Below the pieces are notes generated by a model. That model had not been told where the DNA came from. It saw only the letters and a program-made list of their open reading frames with translations, and made no database searches. 5,359 nucleotides of DNA, from positions 1 through 5,359 of the forward strand of contig JAQTSH010000127.1 of the NCBI GenBank assembly GCA_028711405.1, given 5' to 3'. Each line of letters opens with the position of its first letter. Within the stretch, counting starts at the first letter, position 1. Positions 1-4,788 of the stretch are shown one piece after another. Both the position numbers and the translations under genes were made by a program. The DNA is from Methanoregula sp. GTDB taxonomy: Archaea; Halobacteriota; Methanomicrobia; Methanomicrobiales; Methanospirillaceae.

Positions 1-213
1 ATATTCATAACTTAATTCTTGCATACACGAACCATTAATAGTTACGGAATTGTGCCCAAAAAAATCCCCATGAACCGTCAATCTGGTCGCCCACACAGAT
101 ACTGCCGGGCTTGTGGTGAAGCGGATATATCCCCCAAATGCCATGCGCCACAAAAGCCGGTTGAAACCGGCATACCCGCATTCATGGGACTCTTCGGACA
201 TGGTGTTATCCAT
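1..213 (-). CDS. Possible partial gene, unrecognised, running off the left edge
   Basis: One minus-strand frame stays open from several in-frame ATG codons (starting at 228, 219, 216, 213 and 201) to the left edge, giving about 67-76 residues with no stop. The reading begins MDNTMSEESHECGYAGFNRL when taken from 213. I recognise no domain. The amino-acid mix (many aromatics, small residues, acidic start) is more protein-like than the proline-, histidine- and arginine-rich plus-strand reading of the same DNA. A TATA-like box at 224-231 reads GGTATATG on this strand and would place a transcript start near 201, so a leaderless start at the ATG at 201 is possible. No Shine-Dalgarno sequence is evident. 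An open frame of this length can arise by chance, so this is only a candidate; the sequence left of the window would settle it. Confidence 0.25.
   Translation of the reverse strand, partial: MDNTMSEESHECGYAGFNRLLWRMAFGGYIRFTTSPAVSVWATRLTVHGDFFGHNSVTINGSCMQELSYEY
156..171. repeat. Perfect inverted repeat (hairpin) in the left intergenic region
   Basis: GCCGGTT at 156-162 and AACCGGC at 165-171 form a perfect 7-bp stem with a minimal loop, equivalent to a 6-bp stem closed by TGAA. It is nested inside a wider 8-bp inverted repeat (CCCATGAA at 67-74, TTCATGGG at 181-188). On the minus strand that outer repeat is followed by seven T residues (58-64 on plus). The function is unknown. It may be part of a terminator, a leader RNA or nothing, and repeats this short are expected by chance in a few kilobases. 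Confidence 0.4.
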
Positions 214-223
214 CATCATATTC

Positions 224-231
224 TTCATATA
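224..231 (+). promoter_or_regulatory. TATA-like promoter element upstream of the reductase gene
   Basis: TTCATATA stands about 30 nt before the GTG at 261, which predicts a transcript start near 255 and a very short leader. That short leader would still contain GAGTGA at 251-256, a weak Shine-Dalgarno-like sequence. The box is nearly symmetrical and could also face the possible minus-strand gene on the left. Confidence 0.4.
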
Positions 232-260
232 CCGCAACCAATGTATCAACGAGTGAACTG

Positions 261-950
261 GTGATGGCAGAGAAACTGACACGTCCGCATGTCCTTATGA
301 TGTCCGAGATCACCGCGGATGGCAAGCTCACCCTGAAACGGGGAGCGTCCAGCAAGATCCTGATGAAATATATGGCACACGAGACCGAGATCCTGCTCCA
401 CGAGACCCGTGCCGCATATGACGCGATCATGGTCGGCGCCAACACGATCCGGATCGACAACTCATTTCTGACCGTACGGCTCGTGCCGGGCAAAAGCCCG
501 CTACGGGTCATCCCGTGCAGCATGGCAGATATACCACCTGATGCGAATGTCCTCGGCAAAGATGCGCCCACCGTGATCGGGGTCTGTGATGCTGCGCCCC
601 GGGACCGTGTTGACGCGATCCGGGCGAAAGGTGTCCAGGTAGTGTATGCCGGAAAGACCCATGTCGAGCTCCCCCTGCTCCTGCACATCTTAAAAGAGCA
701 GTTTGACGTGAACAAACTGATGATCGAGGGTGGACCAACCCTGAACTGGCATATGCTCCACGATCAACTGGTTGATGAGATCCGGCTCATCCACCTGCCG
801 TTTATTGTCGGGGGTTCGGATACGCCATCCCTTGTCGGGGGCATGCACATCAATACTGAAGACGAGATGATCCGGCTGAACCTAAAGAAATTCTATCTCT
901 GTGGCAGCAACCTCGTATCTGAATTCGATGTGCTGTATAACAAAGGATAA
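261..950 (+). CDS. arfC: RibD C-terminal family reductase, probably 2,5-diamino-6-(ribosylamino)pyrimidinone 5'-phosphate reductase
   Basis: This 229-residue protein matches the stand-alone archaeal reductase (MJ0671 type) in length and motif order. In archaea and fungi this enzyme uses NAD(P)H to reduce the ribosyl side chain of the pyrimidine to ribityl before deamination, on the path to riboflavin and the F420 chromophore; it is cytosolic. Visible motifs are the N-terminal strand with ADGKL (19-23), DAIMVGANT (54-62), an LTVR (70-73) block, LMIEGGPTLNW (153-163) with the glutamate of the EGG motif at 156, and PFIVGG (180-185). The usual DDP before LTV is DNS here (66-68), and GGG is GGP at 157-159, so a paralogue acting on another pterin-like substrate is possible. 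No fused deaminase domain is present. Start: GTG at 261 followed directly by ATG at 264; GAGTGA at 251-256 suits the ATG slightly better. It probably shares a transcript with the protease gene 11 nt downstream. Confidence 0.8.
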   Translation: MMAEKLTRPHVLMMSEITADGKLTLKRGASSKILMKYMAHETEILLHETRAAYDAIMVGANTIRIDNSFLTVRLVPGKSPLRVIPCSMADIPPDANVLGKDAPTVIGVCDAAPRDRVDAIRAKGVQVVYAGKTHVELPLLLHILKEQFDVNKLMIEGGPTLNWHMLHDQLVDEIRLIHLPFIVGGSDTPSLVGGMHINTEDEMIRLNLKKFYLCGSNLVSEFDVLYNKG

Positions 951-961
951 CTGGTTTTACC

Positions 962-1759
962 ATGGCAATTCCCCTTGACCCGCAGGCAACACCCTCCGGC
1001 AGTCATGCCGGTTCAGGACTGAAATGGTTCCTGGTGATTATCATCTGCCTGCTGGTCGTTATCGGCTCGTTTATTGTCGTCCTTTTTCTTGAACACACCG
1101 ATGAAGGCGGGGTTTCGGTCATACGGATGGAAGGCACCATGGTGACCGGGGATTTCTCGGATATTGATATGATCGGCAGTGAACAGGTAGGCAGGCAACT
1201 CCGGGATGCTGCTGATGATCCGATGACAAACGCGATCGTGCTCCGGGTCAACAGTGCCGGTGGCACACCTGCCGCAGCGCAGGAGATTATCCGGGATCTC
1301 GAATATGCGAAGACTAAAAAACCGGTCGTGGTGTCGATGGGCGATATGGCAACGTCTGCCGCGTATTATGTCAGCGCCCACGCCGACCGGATCTATGCAA
1401 ACCCGGACACGTTCACTGCCGGCGTGGGCGTAATCTGGACATTCGCCGATATCAGCAACTGGAACACCCGTGAAGGCTACAATATCTCGGTGATCAAATC
1501 CGGCGATAAGAAGGACATGGGATCAACAGCCCGCCCGATCAGCGACGATGAACGGGGATATGCGCAGAAGATCGTGAACGATAGTTTCGAGATGTTCGTC
1601 ACTGACGTGTTGGACCAGCGGGTGATCGCACGATCGGACATCGATGATGGCAGGGTGATCCGGGGCGCGGATGCGGTGAAGATCAACATCATCGACGAAC
1701 TCGGCAACCTGAACGATGCCATTGATGGTGCAAAGGCGCTCGCAGAAAAACGGGATTAG
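962..1759 (+). CDS. sppA: Signal peptide peptidase SppA-type serine protease (family S49)
   Basis: A 265-residue membrane-anchored protease that in this family degrades leftover signal peptides and other membrane-embedded peptides. A short N-terminal segment is followed by one strong membrane helix at about 20-43 (starting LKWFLVIII), then an S49 domain expected outside the membrane. NSAGGT (97-102) matches the oxyanion-loop NSPGG motif. GDMATSAAYYVS (127-138) carries the presumed nucleophile Ser132. SGDKKDMGS (180-188) supplies the presumed general base, best placed at Lys184 because the 52-residue distance equals that recalled for the Bacillus enzyme (Ser147/Lys199). The nucleophile block has SAA where most relatives have SGG. 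The protein is shorter than Bacillus SppA (about 335 residues) but a normal single-domain short form. There is no good Shine-Dalgarno at the ATG; the 11-nt gap to the reductase gene suggests cotranscription. Its stop overlaps that of the convergent truD. Confidence 0.92.
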   Translation: MAIPLDPQATPSGSHAGSGLKWFLVIIICLLVVIGSFIVVLFLEHTDEGGVSVIRMEGTMVTGDFSDIDMIGSEQVGRQLRDAADDPMTNAIVLRVNSAGGTPAAAQEIIRDLEYAKTKKPVVVSMGDMATSAAYYVSAHADRIYANPDTFTAGVGVIWTFADISNWNTREGYNISVIKSGDKKDMGSTARPISDDERGYAQKIVNDSFEMFVTDVLDQRVIARSDIDDGRVIRGADAVKINIIDELGNLNDAIDGAKALAEKRD

Positions 1760-3027
1760 ACCATCTGGAGGGGGTCTGCCTTCATGAACTCCCGGCAGAC
1801 GGTCGTTGCATAGTGTCCCGGGGGAAGCGAGAACCTGAGACGGACAGTGTCATCCTGAACATCGGTTTCGATTGCAGTCGAGAGCGCTATCGGTCGCCAT
1901 GCGCCATCAAATTTTGTGTGGACAAATGTTGCCGCCCGGCGGAAATCCTCATGGGTTACCTGTACCTCTTCGAGAATTTCCGTCATCGCATCATTTCCGG
2001 TCGTACGGTCAGCCGGATCCTTGCCGGGCATGAAGAGCGCGATGCTGCACCGGTTCCGGGCAATGTGCAGGGCGACGGCGGGGATGTTCTGCGAGGTTAC
2101 GACATCGGTCCGACCGTTCGTAAAGAGCAACCGGTCGCCCGGCACCGGTTCTGTGAGCGTGTTGCCGTCCTCTATGCGGTGCGAGAGCGCCCGGTTGAAG
2201 AGATAGGACTGAAACGCTGAGACGAACATTGAGAGCAGTTTGGGCGGGAGTTGCTGGAGCGCGCCGGCATGATCACCCTGATGGTTGTAGAGGTGGTGGA
2301 GCATCGAGCGTTCGAACGCGAAGGATTGCGGTAACTGCCGGAGCGCTTCGTTCGCGTCGCGAGAGTCCTTGTATGCAGTCCGGATCTTCTGGATATCCTC
2401 ACGCTCATGGGGAAAGGCTTCACCGATGTACATGACCACCGCGCATTCATAATCCCCGTGCAGGATACATTCGCCGATCCGGTGCGTAAGCGGGCGGATG
2501 ACCCCGAACCGCTGGAGACCGAAGTAGTTCGGAAGGGCGGTTTTTGCGATGGCGGCAGTCTCATCCACCCGGCTCCGGAGTTGATCTCTATCGACATTCC
2601 GGATGACCAGATCGAACCGGTTGCCCGCGAGATCGCCAAGCGAGAGTTGTTCGTTTGCCTGCCCGACAACATCCAGCCGGATATCTTTGAGCCGTATGTC
2701 CGCAACTGCCGCAGGGGTCACATCATAGAGGGAGATGAGCTGGGTGGTGATCGCATTCTTGTCCTTCGTGCCTGCCCACCCAATGCGGCGGTGACTGATC
2801 GCAAGACGCCGGGCGATCTCTTTTATCGCGTGCTGGAGCTCCCAGTTGTTCTTGGTCAGCCGGCAGATGAGGTATGGACCGGCGGTGGTGCTCCAGTCCT
2901 TTTTTGGAATCTCATCGACTATGAAATCGTCGGGAGTCGCCCGGAGCCTGCCACCGATACCATCCGTCTCGCTCGCATAGTACTGCATCCCGAGCTCGAG
3001 TTCCAGGGGAAATGTGCTCTGTCTCAT
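1756..3027 (-). CDS. truD: tRNA pseudouridine(13) synthase TruD
   Basis: A 423-residue protein of the TruD family, which converts uridine 13 in the D-arm of tRNA to pseudouridine. The length fits archaeal members, which carry a larger insertion domain than the E. coli enzyme. Visible motifs in order are the N-terminal FIVDEIP (35-41), GWAGTKDKNAITTQ (83-96) with the catalytic aspartate at 89, AGNRFDLVIR (134-143), NYFGLQRFG (167-175), the conserved FVSAFQSYLFNRAL block of the C-terminal half, GDRLL, and the C-terminal FSLPPGHYATTVCREFMK block. All key residues are present, so it should be active. The ATG at 3027 overlaps the pth2 stop by 4 nt (ATGA), so translation is probably coupled and the gene has no promoter of its own. 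The stop codon overlaps that of the convergent protease gene. A short T run on the minus strand (plus 1745-1749) just past the stop might help end transcription. Confidence 0.95.
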   Translation of the reverse strand: MRQSTFPLELELGMQYYASETDGIGGRLRATPDDFIVDEIPKKDWSTTAGPYLICRLTKNNWELQHAIKEIARRLAISHRRIGWAGTKDKNAITTQLISLYDVTPAAVADIRLKDIRLDVVGQANEQLSLGDLAGNRFDLVIRNVDRDQLRSRVDETAAIAKTALPNYFGLQRFGVIRPLTHRIGECILHGDYECAVVMYIGEAFPHEREDIQKIRTAYKDSRDANEALRQLPQSFAFERSMLHHLYNHQGDHAGALQQLPPKLLSMFVSAFQSYLFNRALSHRIEDGNTLTEPVPGDRLLFTNGRTDVVTSQNIPAVALHIARNRCSIALFMPGKDPADRTTGNDAMTEILEEVQVTHEDFRRAATFVHTKFDGAWRPIALSTAIETDVQDDTVRLRFSLPPGHYATTVCREFMKADPLQMV

Positions 3028-3416
3028 AAGAGGGAGAGGTTGCCGGTGATCTTGTCGAGGTCTTCTGTTTTTGCCGGTCCGAGCCCGAGCGCGGTGATGG
3101 TGCCGGGCGGAATCTCGGTCATGCCTGCGTCCTGGATGAGGGATGTGGAGATACCGTATCGCTCTGCTACCACCTTTAGTTCATAGAGCGTCCGTTCATC
3201 TTTTGCTTTCAGGACAACTTTCTTCTGCCCCTCGACCTGCCACGCTTTTCTCAGGGTTTTGTCTGCGCTGTCGAACGCTCCGATGGATGCATGCGCGACC
3301 TGGGCACATTTTTTTCCGCAACTCATCTTCACATCGTCCCGTATGATGAGACACTGTTTGTACTTGAAATACTGTTCAGGTTTTTGCACGTGTGGATCTG
3401 GGGGTGTTTTTGGCAT
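3024..3416 (-). CDS. pth2: Peptidyl-tRNA hydrolase 2 (archaeal/eukaryotic type)
   Basis: Pth2 cleaves the ester bond of peptidyl-tRNA released prematurely from ribosomes, recycling tRNA in the cytosol. Taken from the ATG at 3416 the protein has 130 residues: an extension of about 18 residues rich in proline and charge, then the roughly 112-residue Pth2 fold. Visible motifs are KYKQCLIIRDDVKMSCGKK (18-36), AQVAHAS (38-44) with the conserved histidine at 42, the IQDAGMTEIPPGT stretch, and TALGLGP near the end. The frame extends upstream to a GTG at 3509, but the added 31 residues are not part of the family, no ribosome site precedes that GTG, and a TATA-like box about 31 nt before the ATG predicts a near-leaderless start there. 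It forms a two-gene operon with truD through an ATGA overlap; both products act on tRNA. The domain call is secure, the exact start less so. Confidence 0.93.
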   Translation of the reverse strand: MPKTPPDPHVQKPEQYFKYKQCLIIRDDVKMSCGKKCAQVAHASIGAFDSADKTLRKAWQVEGQKKVVLKAKDERTLYELKVVAERYGISTSLIQDAGMTEIPPGTITALGLGPAKTEDLDKITGNLSLL

Positions 3417-3443
3417 TTTCAAAATCTCTTTGGCGTATGCCCG

Positions 3444-3450
3444 AATTAAT
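3444..3450 (-). promoter_or_regulatory. TATA-like promoter element for the pth2-truD operon
   Basis: On the minus strand this reads ATTAATT in an otherwise GC-richer stretch. It is centred about 31 nt before the ATG at 3416, predicting a transcript start near 3420 and a leader of only a few bases. This supports the ATG at 3416 over the GTG at 3509, which lies upstream of this box. Confidence 0.4.
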
Positions 3451-3520
3451 GTTCTCTCATGTGGTGCGTTAATCGCATGCCGTCTCCAGGTAAATGGGGT
3501 TTGCTTCACGGAAAAACACG

Positions 3521-3549
3521 ATAGAAAATCCTCACGCCAGCTTTTCTAT
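3521..3549. repeat. 8-bp inverted repeat in the pth2 / DUF2769 divergent intergenic region
   Basis: ATAGAAAA at 3521-3528 and TTTTCTAT at 3542-3549 are perfect complements separated by 13 nt. The repeat lies upstream of both divergent genes in the roughly 240-nt stretch 3417-3654, which otherwise holds only the two TATA-like boxes. It could be a regulator site, but a repeat of this size is expected about once or twice by chance in a window this long. Confidence 0.3.
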
Positions 3550-3623
3550 GACCCGCGTGCACAGTCCATAGATTTTTTCACACGTTTCCTGCCACGCGCA
3601 TCTGCAACACCGACGGGCATAGG

Positions 3624-3631
3624 TTTATGTA
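3624..3631 (+). promoter_or_regulatory. TATA-like promoter element for the DUF2769-like gene
   Basis: TTTATGTA is centred about 27 nt upstream of the ATG at 3655, the standard archaeal TATA to start distance. It predicts a leaderless transcript beginning at or next to that ATG, and argues against the in-frame ATG at 3640. Confidence 0.45.
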
Positions 3632-3654
3632 ATTTCCCAATGGAGTATCTCTTT

Positions 3655-3897
3655 ATGAAGAAGCCCGGGGAAACTGTCGAGGACAATGTAACAAATCTTG
3701 AGATCTGCCAAAAGTACTGTGGGTCGTGTCCGACCTTCAAGGCGAATAACCTGAAGGATTACCCGCCATATGGACTATTTTGCGCCCGGGGAAAGTCTAC
3801 ATCGCCAAAAATGGTAAAATCTGCCACGTGTTTTTGTCCCGCGTGTGAACTGTTTACACAAAATCACCTGGTCATCGGGCACTTCTGCTCGAGATGA
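3655..3897 (+). CDS. DUF2769-like small cysteine-rich protein
   Basis: An 80-residue soluble protein of unknown function resembling the archaeal DUF2769 family, from memory of its CxxCP and LFCxxGKS signatures. It has eight cysteines at 18, 22, 25, 43, 59, 61, 64 and 78. They fall in two similar groups: C-x3-C-x2-CP then LFCARGKS, and C-x-C-x2-C then HFC. This spacing suggests two metal sites, either zinc or iron-sulphur, but the sequence alone does not tell which. There is no signal peptide or membrane helix. Two in-frame ATG codons compete (3640 and 3655). The second is favoured by the TATA-like box 27 nt upstream; if transcription began earlier, GGAG at 3642-3645 would also serve it. The frame is open far upstream, but that part overlaps pth2 on the other strand and is not family-like. 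It stands alone, divergent from pth2, and a terminator candidate follows it. Confidence 0.8.
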   Translation: MKKPGETVEDNVTNLEICQKYCGSCPTFKANNLKDYPPYGLFCARGKSTSPKMVKSATCFCPACELFTQNHLVIGHFCSR

Positions 3898-3898
3898 C

Positions 3899-3944
3899 CG
3901 GGAATTATTTTACACCGGTTGTACAGGTCTCTTCCCGTATTTTT
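3899..3944 (+). terminator. Probable transcription terminator after the DUF2769-like gene
   Basis: CGGGAA at 3899-3904 pairs with TTCCCG at 3932-3937 and is followed at once by TATTTTT (3938-3944). Archaeal termination depends mainly on the U-rich tract, so the T run is the stronger part of the signal. The 27-nt loop makes the hairpin weak. It starts 2 nt past the stop codon and lies between two apparently separate transcripts. Confidence 0.45.
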
Positions 3945-4005
3945 AGTCTGCGAATTCTATGAGTATGCCAGAGTTGCCACGTCCCGGACCCGGATCCCCC
4001 ATCTT

Positions 4006-4013
4006 CATATATT
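4006..4013 (+). promoter_or_regulatory. TATA box of the padR transcript
   Basis: CATATATT is centred about 26 nt before the GTG at 4036, so the mRNA is predicted to start at the initiation codon itself. No Shine-Dalgarno sequence precedes the GTG, which agrees with a leaderless message. The box is partly inside the inverted repeat at 4009-4028. Confidence 0.5.
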
Positions 4014-4028
4014 CTAACATGAGAATAT
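4009..4028. promoter_or_regulatory. Candidate operator: inverted repeat across the padR promoter
   Basis: ATATTCT (4009-4015) and AGAATAT (4022-4028) are perfect 7-bp half-sites with a 6-nt spacer and centres 13 bp apart. They overlap the downstream half of the TATA box and end 7 nt before the predicted transcript start. A dimeric winged-helix protein bound here would block the transcription machinery, and PadR proteins commonly repress their own promoters at such dyads. That PadR itself binds this site is inference. Confidence 0.5.
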
Positions 4029-4035
4029 CCTGAGT

Positions 4036-4599
4036 GTGAAATCCCGGACCTCAGGCATCGGCGAACGGGAAGCTGCCATATTAGGACTGCTGTCAGAGCA
4101 ACCGCTCTATGGCTATACCATCGAGAAGATCATTGAAGAGCGCGGCATGCGTCACTGGACAGAGATTGGGTTCTCGTCGATCTATTATATCCTGAAAAAA
4201 CTCGAAGAGCGGCACCTGATCACAAGTACACCAGAACACACGGACACGAGACCCTCCCGGAACGTGTACACGATCACAGCAGCCGGCACGATCTCATTAC
4301 ACGAGGCAGTCAACCGGTTCATCTCGCAGTACACTCCGATGCGCTCCCCGTTCAGTCTGGGGATCGCAAACGGGACGCTGCTCTCCGCTGACGAGATCCG
4401 GGCATGCCTGACCGAACGGTTGCACGCGATCGATGAGGTGATCGGTCACGTCCAATCGATGCGCGATCGAATGACCCGCGAAGAGCGACCATTTTACGTC
4501 ATCGCGCTCTTCTCCCGCGCCCTCGCCCACATGCAGACTGAGCGGGACTGGGTGACCGGGTTTCTTGGTGAATTGGACCGTCACGGGGGTTTACAATGA
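4036..4599 (+). CDS. PadR-family transcriptional regulator
   Basis: A 187-residue DNA-binding protein of the PadR family, usually dimeric repressors that respond to a small molecule and control nearby efflux pumps or stress genes. The N-terminal winged helix spans about 12-84: AAILGLLSEQPLYGYTIEKI (13-32) is the typical opening, GFSSIYYILKKLEERHLI (45-62) the recognition-helix region, and the wing ends in RNVYTITAAG (75-84). The C-terminal 100 residues look helical and would form the dimerisation region seen in longer (subfamily 1-like) PadR proteins. The GTG at 4036 is chosen because it lies just before the conserved domain and about 26 nt after a TATA box; the nearby ATG at 4019 is out of frame and stops at once. 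An ABC transporter ATPase gene follows in the same direction after 189 nt and is its likely target. The ligand cannot be read from the sequence. Confidence 0.9.
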   Translation: MKSRTSGIGEREAAILGLLSEQPLYGYTIEKIIEERGMRHWTEIGFSSIYYILKKLEERHLITSTPEHTDTRPSRNVYTITAAGTISLHEAVNRFISQYTPMRSPFSLGIANGTLLSADEIRACLTERLHAIDEVIGHVQSMRDRMTREERPFYVIALFSRALAHMQTERDWVTGFLGELDRHGGLQ

Positions 4600-4788
4600 G
4601 AGACAGGGCGAAACGGATAACGGGGATGTGCATATCACGCGGGACATACTGAATTGCGGGGAACCGGCGCTCATTCGTTCCCCGGAAAAGGCACGAATGG
4701 CGAAAAAAATACGGCACGAAAACGGTTTTTCGTATTCGCGGGCAGAGCCGCGACACACCGGTGGCATTCACCGTGCAGGAGCGATGAG
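4600..4788 (+). other. Hairpin-rich spacer between padR and the ABC transporter gene
   Basis: No recognisable gene lies in this 189-nt gap. Four inverted repeats follow one another: CGGGGAAC 4657-4664 with GTTCCCCG 4677-4684 (8 bp); ACGAAAA 4716-4722 with TTTTCGT 4727-4733 (7 bp, CGGT loop); TCGCGG 4736-4741 with CCGCGA 4748-4753 (6 bp); and CGGTG 4759-4763 with CACCG 4769-4773 (5 bp). The last ends just before the Shine-Dalgarno of the next gene. One frame is open right across (4565-4792) and ends in an ATGA overlap with the ABC start, but its product is not recognisable. A regulatory leader, an RNA processing region or a decayed sequence are all possible. Confidence 0.5.
4777..4781 (+). promoter_or_regulatory. 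Shine-Dalgarno site of the ABC ATPase gene
   Basis: AGGAG followed by a 7-nt spacer leads to the ATG at 4789. It is the best ribosome site in the window and fixes this start. Its presence suggests this gene is translated from a longer, leadered mRNA, unlike the apparently leaderless padR. Confidence 0.7.

Noticed and set aside
156..171. tRNA T-arm-like hairpin
   Set aside because: The loop is only 2-4 nt and lacks the T-arm consensus; no acceptor or anticodon arm can be built around it.
19..264. Plus-strand open frame of 81 codons before the reductase, containing CxxC-like spacing
   Set aside because: It is rich in proline, histidine and arginine, has no recognisable domain, overlaps the reductase start and shows no ribosome site; it is probably a chance frame.
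206..715. Long minus-strand open frame (169 codons) opposite the reductase gene
   Set aside because: It lies antisense to a gene with clear family motifs, and its product is serine- and arginine-rich with no domain.
2407..3186. Long plus-strand open frame (259 codons) opposite truD and pth2
   Set aside because: It is a mirror of GC-biased codon use in truD and pth2, which carry all their family motifs on the minus strand.
3259..3654. Upstream extension of the DUF2769-like frame
   Set aside because: It runs antisense through pth2 and over the pth2 promoter region; only the part from 3655 resembles the family.
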